This document shows positions 6,579-15,127 of a stretch of 42,920 nt of DNA, piece by piece. How positions within the stretch are numbered: position 1 is the first letter of the stretch; each line of letters starts with the position of its first letter. Origin of the DNA: Acholeplasmatales bacterium (lineage in GTDB: Bacteria; Bacillota_I; Bacilli_A; ML615J-28; CAG-313); assembly GCA_003539625.1 (NCBI GenBank), contig DPOU01000014.1, positions 1 through 42,920 of the forward strand, in the 5' to 3' direction. The position numbers and the translations under genes are program-made. The notes beneath the pieces are model-generated. The model had not been told where the DNA came from. It made no database searches and was given only the letters and a program-made list of their open reading frames with translations.

Positions 6579-7754
6579 ATGAAATACTTTTCAATAATTG
6601 TTGTTGGCATCATGGTAATATTTGCAATAATTGGTATCATTGATACAGTCTTCTTAAAAGACAAATTAGGATATGGTGCTGAATTTAAAAAAGGAATGGA
6701 AATGATTGGTCCTCTTTGCCTTGCAATTGTGGGAATCATTGCCCTTGTTCCAGAAATAAAATGGGTTTTAGAAAAAACTTTAACTCCATTATACACAAAA
6801 CTTGGTTTAGATCCTTCAATGGCTGTCACTGCTATACTTGCAATAGATATGGGTGGGTTCCAACTTGCCAAATCGGTTGCGGCAGATGAATTAATAGGAA
6901 ATTGGGCTGGTATTGTTTATGGCTCAATGATGGGTGCAACTATTGTATTCTCAATTCCCGTTGGCCTTGCAGCAATAACAAAAAAAGATGTTCCAGCTTT
7001 TTCAAAAGGTATATTATATGGTATTGCCGCAATACCTTTTGGTACATTTGTTGGTGGAATAGTTATGGGAATTCCTTTTTTAACAGTAATAGTAAATCTA
7101 ATTATTCCAGTAATTTTTTCTATCATAATTATTGTATGCTTAAAAGTTTTCCCAAAAGGTACAGTTAAAGTATTTAAAGGATTTAGCGTATTCCTAAATG
7201 TTCTTGGTATGATAGGATTAGCACTTGCAATGGTAAATGATTTAATATTATATCCCCTTGCCGATTTAGGATTATTTAATATGAATAATGTATATTTCTT
7301 TAGATTATTAGGCTCTACAAGTGAAGGTATTGGCGTTGCAGGTTCAGTTGGCTTAATATTAAGTGGTGCATTACCATTTATTGCATTCTTAAATAAAATA
7401 TTGAAAAAGCCTCTTGCAAAAATATCAAAGAAAACTGGTGCTACAGAAGCAGGTTTAACTGGTTATTTACTGTCTTCAGCAAACAATATGGCAATGTTTG
7501 CAACCATGGAAAAAATGCATGAACGTGAAAAAGTAATGAATGTTGCTTTTGCGGTATGTTGTGCTTTCATTATTGGTGACCACCTTGCCTTTACTGCCGC
7601 AAACTGTCCTGAATGCATTGTGCCAATGATGGTGTCAAAACTAGTGGCTGGTATTATTGCGGTTGCACTTGCTGCTTTATTTACTAAAAATATGAAAGAA
7701 GAAACTTTAGATGTAGAAGAAAACGAAGAATTGGAGGAATCATATGAAGAATAA
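6579..7754 (+). CDS. eutH: EutH-like ethanolamine (or choline) transporter
   Basis: A polytopic membrane protein of 391 residues with about ten hydrophobic segments. It follows the EutH family in length and in landmarks such as AILAIDMGGFQLAKSVA (near residue 90), IVYGSMMGATIVFSIPVGL and NNMAMFATM ... FIIGDHLAFTA. EutH normally carries ethanolamine across the cytoplasmic membrane. The start at 6579 follows ACAGGAGAA; an in-frame upstream TTG would precede the promoter's expected start site. The 3' end overlaps the next gene, a cytidylyltransferase-kinase fusion, by 11 bases. No ammonia-lyase or microcompartment gene is nearby, so the substrate is probably activated rather than burned. Choline is an equally possible cargo. 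Confidence 0.85.
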   Translation: MKYFSIIVVGIMVIFAIIGIIDTVFLKDKLGYGAEFKKGMEMIGPLCLAIVGIIALVPEIKWVLEKTLTPLYTKLGLDPSMAVTAILAIDMGGFQLAKSVAADELIGNWAGIVYGSMMGATIVFSIPVGLAAITKKDVPAFSKGILYGIAAIPFGTFVGGIVMGIPFLTVIVNLIIPVIFSIIIIVCLKVFPKGTVKVFKGFSVFLNVLGMIGLALAMVNDLILYPLADLGLFNMNNVYFFRLLGSTSEGIGVAGSVGLILSGALPFIAFLNKILKKPLAKISKKTGATEAGLTGYLLSSANNMAMFATMEKMHEREKVMNVAFAVCCAFIIGDHLAFTAANCPECIVPMMVSKLVAGIIAVALAALFTKNMKEETLDVEENEELEESYEE

Positions 7755-9504
7755 TGAATTTGATTTTTTATACTATGTATATAAAAATGGCCTAGATGGA
7801 TATCGTAAGATTGCTCAAAGCACTAACATATCACTTGGCGCAATTTCAAAATTAGCAAATAAATTTAAAGAAATAGAAGCTCTTGATGAAAAAGGGTTAA
7901 CACCTAAAGGTATTGAATTATTAAAGCCTTATAAAGTAGACAATGCTATTATTATGGCAGCTGGTATGTCATCAAGATTTGTTCCGCTTTCACTTGAAAT
8001 GCCTAAAGGTTTATTAAAAGTAAAAGATGAGATTCTAATTGAACGTCAAATTAAACAATTACATGAAGCAGGAATCAATGATATAACTTTAGTATTAGGT
8101 TACAAAAAAGAAATGTTTTTCTATTTAGAAAAAAAATATAATGTAAAAATTATTATCAATCCTGAATACAATGTAAAAAATAATTGTGAAACATTATATC
8201 TAGCAAGAAATATCTTAAAGAACACTTATATTTGTTCATCAGATGACTATTTCACTGAAAATGTATTTGATGAATATGTTTATACTTCATATTATGCATC
8301 TATTCATGTTGAAGAAAAGTCTGATGAATGGTACATGATAAAGAATAATAAAAATGAAATTATTAAAGTAAATAAATTTGGTAATGATGGCGACATTATG
8401 CTTGGCCATGTATATTGGAACCATGAATTTAGTGAAAAGTTTAGAGAATTACTAAGTAAGCACCACGAACTAGGTGATTATGATGATTCATTATGGGAAC
8501 AACTTTTTACTGATAACATTAAAAAGCTTCCACCAATGCAAGTTAAAACTTATCCAAGCGATGTCATTTTTGAATTTGATTCATTAGATGAATTAAGAAG
8601 ATTTGATGAAAAATATGTTAAGAATACGCCAAGTAAAATAATAAATAATATTTGTCGATTATTTAATTGTTCCGCAAATGAGATTACCGATTTTAAACCT
8701 ATAAAAGAAGGTTTAACTAATACATCATTTATATTCAAAATAAACGATAAACTTTACGTATATCGTCATCCTGGTGATGGAACTGAAAATATCATTAATA
8801 GAAAACATGAAAAGAAATCACTAGAACTTGCTAAAAAATTAAATGTCGACCCAACATTTATATATATGGATGAAAAAGAAGGTTGGAAAGTATCTGAATA
8901 TGTAAAGAATGTGAGAATTCCAGATTATCATAATTTTGAAGATACTAAACGAATCTTAAAAGTATTGCGTGAACTTCATGAACATAATTTAACTGTTGAT
9001 TGGGAGTTTTTACCTTGGGAAGAATCTTTGAAAATTGAAGATTTACTAAACGCAAAAGATCCATCAACAATGCGAAACTTTTTACCACTAAAAGAAAAAA
9101 TAGCTAAATTAGTTGAAGCGGTAAAAGGTGATGGAATTGAAAAACGTTTCTGTCATTGTGATACATATGCACCAAATTGGATGTTAACTGATAATGAAAC
9201 AATTTTGATTGACTGGGAATATTCAGGTAATGCAGATCCAGGTTGTGATCTTGGTGCTTACATAATGGACGCAATGTATGAAGTAGAGGAAACAGAAAAG
9301 TTTATTAGTGAATATTTACAAGAAAATAATACCCCTGTGGCAATGTTTCACCATTTAGCATATGTTGCTATAATTTCATATTATTGGTTTGTATGGGCTC
9401 TTTATCGTGAATCTTGTGGAGCTGTAATGGGTGAATCACTTCATAATTGGCATACAATGGCCGAAAAATACTCTACATATTTGGTAGAAAAACATCTTAA
9501 ATAA
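7744..9504 (+). CDS. HTH - LicC-like cytidylyltransferase - LicA-like choline/ethanolamine kinase fusion
   Basis: A 586-residue protein with three parts. Residues 1-65 look like a winged helix (YRKIAQSTNISLGAISKLANKF). Residues about 67-300 are a nucleotidyltransferase with AIIMAAGMSSRFVPL and MPKGLLKVKDE, as in LicC, which makes CDP-choline from CTP and phosphocholine. Residues about 310-586 are a choline kinase-type fold with the catalytic loop CHCDTYAPNW (HxDx4N) and LIDWEYSGNADPGCDLG. Together it could phosphorylate choline or ethanolamine and then couple it to CMP. The 11-base overlap with the EutH-like gene points to uptake feeding directly into activation. Whether the product decorates teichoic acid or feeds phospholipid cannot be read here; no transferase such as LicD is in the window. 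The HTH may make it self-regulating. Confidence 0.88.
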   Translation: MKNNEFDFLYYVYKNGLDGYRKIAQSTNISLGAISKLANKFKEIEALDEKGLTPKGIELLKPYKVDNAIIMAAGMSSRFVPLSLEMPKGLLKVKDEILIERQIKQLHEAGINDITLVLGYKKEMFFYLEKKYNVKIIINPEYNVKNNCETLYLARNILKNTYICSSDDYFTENVFDEYVYTSYYASIHVEEKSDEWYMIKNNKNEIIKVNKFGNDGDIMLGHVYWNHEFSEKFRELLSKHHELGDYDDSLWEQLFTDNIKKLPPMQVKTYPSDVIFEFDSLDELRRFDEKYVKNTPSKIINNICRLFNCSANEITDFKPIKEGLTNTSFIFKINDKLYVYRHPGDGTENIINRKHEKKSLELAKKLNVDPTFIYMDEKEGWKVSEYVKNVRIPDYHNFEDTKRILKVLRELHEHNLTVDWEFLPWEESLKIEDLLNAKDPSTMRNFLPLKEKIAKLVEAVKGDGIEKRFCHCDTYAPNWMLTDNETILIDWEYSGNADPGCDLGAYIMDAMYEVEETEKFISEYLQENNTPVAMFHHLAYVAIISYYWFVWALYRESCGAVMGESLHNWHTMAEKYSTYLVEKHLK

Positions 9505-9508
9505 TCAA

Positions 9509-9547
9509 AAAAGAGTTAAACTTTTAAAGGGTTTAACTCTTTTAAAT
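9509..9547. terminator. Strong terminator after the eutH-kinase operon
   Basis: A perfect 13-bp stem (AAAAGAGTTAAAC / GTTTAACTCTTTT) with a 9-base loop and A/T runs on both sides. It can work in both directions. Confidence 0.9.
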
Positions 9548-9561
9548 AGTTATAATAATTC

Positions 9562-9590
9562 TTGAATATTTTGTTATAAAGTGGTATAAT
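9562..9590 (+). promoter_or_regulatory. Sigma-A promoter of the methyltransferase-radical SAM operon
   Basis: TTGAAT (9562-9567), a 17-bp spacer and TATAAT (9585-9590), with the start codon at 9619. Confidence 0.8.
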
Positions 9591-9618
9591 TATAAAATAT
9601 ATAAACGTGAGGTTGAAA

Positions 9619-10392
9619 ATGCAAAATAATATTATTAATATAACATCAACAAGCAATGAAACAATTAAATATTTTATATCATTAAATGATAAAAAAACTA
9701 GAATGAATGCAAAAAGATTCATTGTTGAAGGTTATCATTTAGTTAATGAAGCTTCTAAAACTAATCTCTTAGAGGCCATTATTAGTACTGATGAAAAAGA
9801 ATTAAAGAAAATAAATAATGTTAAACGTTATTTAGTAAATGATGCAATTATTAATAAAATTGCAACAACCAAGAATCCTCAAAATATTTTAGGCATTGTA
9901 AAAATGTTAGATCACAACATTACAAATTTATTACCTATTATTAAGGGAAATAAAACCAAACTTATAATGTTAGATGATGTTAATGATCCTGGTAATCTTG
10001 GAACAATTATTAGAACAGCAGCTGGTTTAGGTTATGACGGAATAATTATGAGCCCTAATACCGTAGACTTATACAATGAAAAAGTAATTCGTTCTACCCA
10101 AGGAGTAATGTTTAAAATTCCAATAATTAAAGCAAATTTACAAGAAGTAATAAAAATGTTAAAAAAAGAAAAAGTTTTTTGCATAGGTACAGCTCTTACA
10201 AATGCTAAAGATGTAAAACATATCACCAAAAAAGATAAATTTGCTATCTGTTTAGGTAATGAAGCTAAAGGTATCAGTAAAGAAGTCTTAGACAATATGG
10301 ATGAAAATGTTAGAATAGCAATGAACAATGATGTAGAATCACTTAATGTAAGTATTGCTGCAGGAATAATAATGTATGAAATGATGGAGTAA
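9619..10392 (+). CDS. TrmH/SpoU-family RNA 2'-O-methyltransferase
   Basis: An SAM-dependent rRNA or tRNA ribose methyltransferase with a trefoil-knot fold, 257 residues. The N-terminal 100 residues are the substrate-binding part (NAKRFIVEGYHLVNEA). The SPOUT core has motif 1 MLDDVNDPGNLGTIIRTAAGLGYDGI (about residues 113-138), then IRSTQGVMFKIPI, LGNEAKGIS and the C-terminal ESLNVSIAAGIIMYEM. The arrangement resembles RlmB/YsgA proteins; the exact target base is unknown. An upstream GTG at 9607 lies within the ribosome site GTGAGG, so 9619 is preferred. It is followed after three bases by a radical SAM gene, so they share a transcript, although a functional link is not obvious. Confidence 0.92.
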   Translation: MQNNIINITSTSNETIKYFISLNDKKTRMNAKRFIVEGYHLVNEASKTNLLEAIISTDEKELKKINNVKRYLVNDAIINKIATTKNPQNILGIVKMLDHNITNLLPIIKGNKTKLIMLDDVNDPGNLGTIIRTAAGLGYDGIIMSPNTVDLYNEKVIRSTQGVMFKIPIIKANLQEVIKMLKKEKVFCIGTALTNAKDVKHITKKDKFAICLGNEAKGISKEVLDNMDENVRIAMNNDVESLNVSIAAGIIMYEMME

Positions 10393-10395
10393 AAA

Positions 10396-11775
10396 ATGAC
10401 TAAAAAACTTAAAGAATATTTAAATAATGTATATGGTGTATCACAAATTACCTTTAATCCTAATGGACCAGGTGCAGTTAGGGTTCATCTAATACCACCC
10501 AAAAAAGTAAAATTAGGAATAGCTTGGGTAGTAATTATTAATGGTCAAGATGTATTACCAGTTACAACTGGTTGGGGCATTCTTTTAAGAGAATTCATTA
10601 ATAATGCTATTTGTTATGATGGAAAAGAAGCAAATGATGCGATAATTAAGAAAATAATTAATGATACAACTAAAACAATGTCAGAACTATTTCCTAAAAC
10701 TAAAGTTGCTATTTTTAAATCAGATTTAAGAGATATTGTTGATACTTTAACTAAAATTGCCAAAGGGGAAACCCCATCAGTGGCAATTGGTTATATGAGT
10801 TTGAAAAAATATGCTAAGTATATGCAAGCACCTCACAGAATCGATTTAATGATTTCTTCAATGAATAAAGATGGTAATTGGCATTGCAACCAAAAATGTT
10901 TACACTGCTATGCGGGGGAACAAATAGAAGCTAGAACAAACGAAATATCTACCGATGAATGGAAAAAAATAATTGATAAATGTAAAGATGCAATGATACC
11001 TCAAATTACTTTTACAGGTGGTGAACCAACATTGAGAAGTGATTTGGTTGAACTTGTTAATTATTCATCTTGGTTTGTTACTAGACTTAATACTAATGGT
11101 GTATTACTTACTAAAAAATTATGTGAAGAACTAAAAGAAGCATCTTTAGATAGTGTACAAATTACCCTTTATTCCTCAGATGAAAATATTCACAATAAAT
11201 TGGTTGGGGCAAACAATTATCAAGCAACGATTAAAGGAATTAAGAATGCGGTAGAAACAGGTCTAAATGTTAGTATAAACACCCCATTATGTAAGTTAAA
11301 TGAAAACTATCGTGAAACGATCAAACTTGTAAAAGATTTAGGCGTAATGTATTTTTCATGCTCAGGTATGATAATGACTGGTAATTCACAAGAAGAATAT
11401 GCTAAGGAGACATATTTAACAAAAGCAGAAATTTCAAAAATTGTGGCTGAAGCAGCAAATTATTGTTATAACAATAATTTAGAAATTAGTTTTACATCAC
11501 CTGGTTGGATAAGTACTGATAAACTAAATGAATTAAAACTAGTAGTTCCTTCGTGCGGTGCATGTTTGTCAAATATGGCAGTGGCTCCTAATGGTGATGT
11601 AATACCTTGTCAAAGTTGGCTAAATGGTGATGTATTAGGTAATTTATTAACTGATAGTTTTTCAAAAATATGGAATAGTAAAAAATGCAAAAATATAAGA
11701 AAACAATCTAGAACAAAAGAAGAAATATGTTTGCTAGCAAATGGAAAGGAAGAAAAAGATGAAAAGAGCAATTAA
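10396..11775 (+). CDS. Radical SAM/SPASM enzyme next to a Cys-repeat membrane protein
   Basis: A 459-residue cytosolic enzyme. About 150 N-terminal residues of unclear fold precede the radical SAM domain, whose cluster motif is CNQKCLHCYAGEQ (near residue 163-170). QITFTGGEPTLRSDL (GGE motif) and RLNTNGVLL follow. The C-terminal part has SCGACLSNMAVAPNGDVIPCQSWLNGDVLGNLL, typical of a SPASM/twitch domain that holds auxiliary Fe-S clusters, with one more Cys near the end (EEICLLANG). SPASM enzymes often modify peptides or proteins, forming thioether or C-C bonds, or epimerising residues. The last 17 bases overlap the next gene, whose C-terminal tail is a run of five alternating cysteines. That makes the neighbour a natural candidate substrate, but this is inference from position. 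Confidence 0.9.
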   Translation: MTKKLKEYLNNVYGVSQITFNPNGPGAVRVHLIPPKKVKLGIAWVVIINGQDVLPVTTGWGILLREFINNAICYDGKEANDAIIKKIINDTTKTMSELFPKTKVAIFKSDLRDIVDTLTKIAKGETPSVAIGYMSLKKYAKYMQAPHRIDLMISSMNKDGNWHCNQKCLHCYAGEQIEARTNEISTDEWKKIIDKCKDAMIPQITFTGGEPTLRSDLVELVNYSSWFVTRLNTNGVLLTKKLCEELKEASLDSVQITLYSSDENIHNKLVGANNYQATIKGIKNAVETGLNVSINTPLCKLNENYRETIKLVKDLGVMYFSCSGMIMTGNSQEEYAKETYLTKAEISKIVAEAANYCYNNNLEISFTSPGWISTDKLNELKLVVPSCGACLSNMAVAPNGDVIPCQSWLNGDVLGNLLTDSFSKIWNSKKCKNIRKQSRTKEEICLLANGKEEKDEKSN

Positions 11776-12787
11776 AAGAATTCTTACAATAATAACAGTA
11801 ATCATCACGTTACTTTGCATCTTTAAAACTTCTACTATTAAGGCAAGCTCTGATTTAGATTATATTAATTTATATGAAGTGGTAGTAGACCCAAGAAATG
11901 ATGGAACACTTGATATCTCGATTCATTTAAATTGGGAGGTATTAGATTCTACTAGTGAAGGACCACTTGAGTGGGTCAAAATTGGAATACCAAATAAATA
12001 TGTTGATGAAATAGAAGCTGCTACTAATAACATATCTAAAATAAAATATTATAGCGATAATGGTTCATATATAAGAATTGATTTTTCCAAGAAATATCAT
12101 GCAAATGAAGTAGTGGACTTTGCGTTTAAATTCCATATATCAAGAATGTATAAACTAAATGATGATAGCTGTTATTATGACTATAATCCTGGATGGTTTG
12201 AAGAAATAAAAATAAAAAAAGCCATTGTTAAATGGAAAACAGATAATGTTAACTATATCAATACATATGATTATATCAGTGATGGATATTATGTATATGA
12301 AAAAACTGATTTGGACTATGGCGAATGCATAAAGGTAAAAGCAAATTATGCTAAAGAATCATTTACCGGATTAAGTGAAAAAATGCAATATAGTAATAGT
12401 TGGCGCACAACTAAAGATATTATCATTATAGCTGTTGTAATATTAATTATTATTGCAATAATAGTAGGTATATGCGTAGCTGCAAAAGTAAGTACTGACC
12501 CCTATATGGAAAATCGTGGTTTTTGTGGACCACACTACTATTTCTTTCATAGTAGACATCGTTATTATAGTGCTGGAGTTGATAAAACCGGAAAAAAACT
12601 TGTTAATCCGGATATGGTAATGCATTCAACTGGTAGTGGTGGACATAGTTCTTGCGCATGTGCATGTGCTTGTGCTTGTGCAGGTGGAGGAAGAGCTGGT
12701 TGTTCACGTAAAGACTTTTACAATACTAATATTCAAACAATTAGAATAAGAAAAATATTAAATGGCGAACTCAATAAACTAAAATAA
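11759..12787 (+). CDS. Membrane protein with C-terminal CACACACACA-GGG cysteine-repeat tail
   Basis: A 342-residue protein with an N-terminal signal or anchor (about residues 1-30, MKRAIKRILTIITVIITLL) and an extracytoplasmic domain rich in beta-like segments (about 31-218; DPRNDGTLDISIHLNWEVL recalls DUF2207-type modules). One strong transmembrane helix (about 221-243, IIIIAVVILIIIAIIVGICV) leads to a tail of about 100 residues that should face the cytoplasm. Cys299, 301, 303, 305 and 307 alternate with Ala, then GGGRAGCSRKDFYNT with Cys315. The start at 11759 follows GGAAAGGAAG; the in-frame ATG at 11741 has no ribosome site. I recall similar tails in other Firmicutes membrane proteins but know of no established function. 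Metal binding or modification by the adjacent radical SAM enzyme are both possible. A terminator follows at once. Confidence 0.82.
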   Translation: MKRAIKRILTIITVIITLLCIFKTSTIKASSDLDYINLYEVVVDPRNDGTLDISIHLNWEVLDSTSEGPLEWVKIGIPNKYVDEIEAATNNISKIKYYSDNGSYIRIDFSKKYHANEVVDFAFKFHISRMYKLNDDSCYYDYNPGWFEEIKIKKAIVKWKTDNVNYINTYDYISDGYYVYEKTDLDYGECIKVKANYAKESFTGLSEKMQYSNSWRTTKDIIIIAVVILIIIAIIVGICVAAKVSTDPYMENRGFCGPHYYFFHSRHRYYSAGVDKTGKKLVNPDMVMHSTGSGGHSSCACACACACAGGGRAGCSRKDFYNTNIQTIRIRKILNGELNKLK

Positions 12788-12788
12788 A

Positions 12789-12826
12789 AAAATAAGTTAA
12801 TCTGTTTTTAGATTAACTTATTTTCA
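12789..12826. terminator. Bidirectional terminator between convergent genes
   Basis: A perfect 15-bp stem (arms 12789-12803 and 12810-12824) with loop GTTTTT, bordered by A and T runs. It ends the plus-strand Cys-repeat gene and the minus-strand nucleoside kinase gene. Confidence 0.93.
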
Positions 12827-12841
12827 TTTTAATGTTTAAAA

Positions 12842-14500
12842 TTATAATTTAAAACAACTTCCACCAATGAATTCACGTAATAGAGAATTACAAGGTATAA
12901 TTGATTCATCATCAATTGGTCTAAAGTATTTAATATATTTAATTAAACGGTTAGCAACTAAAAATTCAGGATCAGTTGGTTTAATCTCTCGTAATGCGGG
13001 AAGAGCCTTAGTACGAAGTACACAAAGTTCATAAGCAAGTTCAGAATTAAATACGTAGTTAGCATCTTCTTGGTTAGGATAAATCCATTTAAACTCACCA
13101 TTTCTAACTGATTGCCACATTTTGATTGTTTCGGCTGCAGGGCAGTTACGATATTTCATATCTCTAACAATTCTTCTAATTAAACGTAAATCAGTAGTAT
13201 TTAGAGGTGAATGATCGTCAATGTTGATTTGTGCTTGTGGGGCAATATAAATTTTGTATTTTTGGTGTTTAGGAATAGATGCGGTTAACTTTTCATTCAA
13301 AGCGTGAATACCTTCTATCATTATTGGACTATTTGAATCAACTTTGATAGTTCTACCAACTTCTCGTTTTCCTGTTTGAAAATTGAAACGAGGAAGTGTA
13401 ACTTCTTCACCATTAATTAAGTCATACAAATCTTTATTAAATAAGTCAACGTCTAAACAATTGATGTGTTCTAAATCTAATTGATCAATTGGTTTATTTT
13501 GAATTTCGCTTATTTTTTCCTTTTCTAAGTAGTAATCATCCATTGAAATCATTACCGGGTTGATACCTCTTGATAATAATTCAATTCTTACACGATTACA
13601 AAATGTTGTTTTGCCACTAGAACTAGGACCAGCTATGGCAATTAAACGAATGTTTTCAATATCTTGTTCAATGTTATTGCCAAGTTCAACTAACATACGA
13701 TTATGTTTTGCTTCACACATTTGGACAAAGTCTAAAACATTGTTAGTTTCTACTTTTGCATTGATTTCAATGACTGTTTGTAGTTTAGTCTTTTTTGACC
13801 AGTTATAGGCTTGTTTTAATGTACGCCCATAAGTAGATTCTTCCACAAATTCAGGAATTTTAGCATTTAATTCATAACGTGGATATTGAATGATAATTCC
13901 TGGGCTATATGGTCTTATAACATATTGTTTGATACAACCAGTAGAAGCAACCATATAAGAATGCATATAATCATAATAATCACCACATTTATATAGGTGA
14001 ACGGTATTTTCAGGACGGTATTTTAAAATGTCCAATTTATCTTGATGATTATATTGCTTGTAAATTTCTTTTGCTTCATCAATTGTTACAGTTACTCTTT
14101 CAATTGGTAAATTTGCTTTGATGATGCGTTTTACCTCGCTAATAATTGCATCGGTTGCTCTAGGTAAGTGAAAACCTGGTGTAAGTACTTGACAAAAAAT
14201 AGCACGTGAAACGTTATAGCTAAATCTTATGTCAACATCTTTATACAAATTATGAAATGCCATCGCAATAATAAAGCGAAGACTTGCTTCATATGCTTTC
14301 CCAGCTTCAATATTTTCTAAGCCTAAAAATTCAATTTCCATGCCATTGTTTCTTTCTTGTAAGGCATAGTTTAATTCTTTAATTTGTAATCCTACTCGAC
14401 AAACTATATAATTGGTCTTTTCTGTTTCATCCAAAAAATCAATTAATTTAGTGCCAACAGGAACTTGTTTTACTTGATTCTTGTAAGTAATATTTAACAT
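12842..14500 (-). CDS. TGS-domain nucleoside kinase (uridine kinase-like)
   Basis: A 552-residue cytosolic protein of the Firmicutes 'nucleoside kinase' family. Residues 1-60 form a TGS-like domain, followed by a region related to the threonyl-tRNA synthetase editing-side domain (SLRFIIAMAFHNLY ... FCQVLTPGFHLPRATD). The kinase starts near residue 290 with Walker A AIAGPSSSGKTTFCNRV, then MISMDDYYLEKE and LEHINCLDVDLFNKD, as in uridine/cytidine kinases. Phosphorylation of a pyrimidine nucleoside is the usual annotation; the substrate of this fused family is not firmly known. The second ATG (14500) is chosen because GAAAGGAA is seven bases before it and almost touches the first (14506). It has a sigma-A promoter at 14552-14580, divergent from the marR-like gene. 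Confidence 0.9.
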   Translation of the reverse strand: MLNITYKNQVKQVPVGTKLIDFLDETEKTNYIVCRVGLQIKELNYALQERNNGMEIEFLGLENIEAGKAYEASLRFIIAMAFHNLYKDVDIRFSYNVSRAIFCQVLTPGFHLPRATDAIISEVKRIIKANLPIERVTVTIDEAKEIYKQYNHQDKLDILKYRPENTVHLYKCGDYYDYMHSYMVASTGCIKQYVIRPYSPGIIIQYPRYELNAKIPEFVEESTYGRTLKQAYNWSKKTKLQTVIEINAKVETNNVLDFVQMCEAKHNRMLVELGNNIEQDIENIRLIAIAGPSSSGKTTFCNRVRIELLSRGINPVMISMDDYYLEKEKISEIQNKPIDQLDLEHINCLDVDLFNKDLYDLINGEEVTLPRFNFQTGKREVGRTIKVDSNSPIMIEGIHALNEKLTASIPKHQKYKIYIAPQAQINIDDHSPLNTTDLRLIRRIVRDMKYRNCPAAETIKMWQSVRNGEFKWIYPNQEDANYVFNSELAYELCVLRTKALPALREIKPTDPEFLVANRLIKYIKYFRPIDDESIIPCNSLLREFIGGSCFKL

Positions 14501-14551
14501 ATTCATTTCCTTTCTTCATAATTTTTCTTGTTTCTTCTTTTGAGTATGTAT

Positions 14552-14580
14552 ATTGTACCACATTTTTCAAAAATTGGCAA
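14552..14580 (-). promoter_or_regulatory. Sigma-A promoter of the nucleoside kinase gene
   Basis: The minus strand reads TTGCCA (14580-14575), a 17-bp spacer and TACAAT (14557-14552). Confidence 0.75.
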
Positions 14581-14598
14581 CTATTTATCGCAAATTAA

Positions 14599-14626
14599 TT
14601 TACAAATAAATAAAATAGTGTATAAT
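14599..14626 (+). promoter_or_regulatory. Promoter of the MarR-MATE operon
   Basis: TTTACA (14599-14604), a 16-bp spacer and TATAAT (14621-14626). Two palindromes begin four bases after the -10, where a bound repressor would block initiation. Confidence 0.75.
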
Positions 14627-14630
14627 ATTA

Positions 14631-14660
14631 GTTATAAATATAACAGTTATAAAAATAACT
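14631..14660. promoter_or_regulatory. Two adjacent palindromes, probable MarR operators
   Basis: GTTATA-AA-TATAAC (14631-14644) and AGTTAT-AAAA-ATAACT (14645-14660) abut each other over the expected transcription start. Length and position fit dimer sites for the winged-helix regulator encoded 29 bases downstream, so autorepression is likely. Binding is inferred. Confidence 0.7.
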
Positions 14661-14688
14661 AAAATGTTGTATTTATAAAGAGGTAATC

Positions 14689-15126
14689 ATGGAAAACATA
14701 GCAGTAAAACTTGTTAGCGAGTTTAATAAAATTGTAATGGTTTACGAAAAGCAATTTGATGAATTATCTGAAAAAGAAAATTTAACTAAATTAGAAATTG
14801 CTATTATTGGTTTTTTGGCTAATAATCCAGCGTTTAATACCGCAAAAGATATCGAACGTATAAGGAAGTTTAAAAAGTCTAATATTTCAACTGCAGTCGA
14901 CAATTTAAACAATCGAGGTTTATTAACAAAAGAAGTTAGTAAATCAGATAGAAGAATAACCAATTTATATTTAACTAGCATAGCAAATAATATTGTTGAA
15001 GCGATTAAAAAAATTCAAAGTGTGTTCTTTGAAAAAATTTTTAAAGATATTAGCAAAGAAGAAATAGAAGCTCATTTTAGTGTCTTAAAGAGAATCTTTG
15101 ATAATATTGAAAGGTTGGATCAATAA
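14689..15126 (+). CDS. MarR-family transcriptional regulator
   Basis: A 145-residue dimeric winged-helix protein. The recognition helix region RIRKFKKSNISTAVDNLNNRGLLTKE and the wing SKSDRRITNLYLT (about residues 60-100) follow the MarR pattern, with helices for dimerisation at both ends. A GAGG ribosome site precedes the ATG. It sits behind two palindromes that overlap its own promoter and directly before a MATE exporter (one base between the genes), the usual layout of a drug-responsive repressor controlling itself and its pump. The ligand is unknown. Confidence 0.9.
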   Translation: MENIAVKLVSEFNKIVMVYEKQFDELSEKENLTKLEIAIIGFLANNPAFNTAKDIERIRKFKKSNISTAVDNLNNRGLLTKEVSKSDRRITNLYLTSIANNIVEAIKKIQSVFFEKIFKDISKEEIEAHFSVLKRIFDNIERLDQ

Positions 15127-15127
15127 T

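Noticed and set aside
11741..11758. Upstream ATG for the Cys-repeat membrane protein
   Set aside because: No ribosome site precedes it, and it would place extra charged residues before the signal peptide; 11759 follows GGAAAGGAAG.
12646..12703. Alternating TGT/GCA codons as a DNA microsatellite with no protein meaning
   Set aside because: The codons vary (TGC/TGT and GCA/GCT) while the Cys-Ala pattern is kept, which argues for selection on the protein, and GGGRAGC follows in frame.
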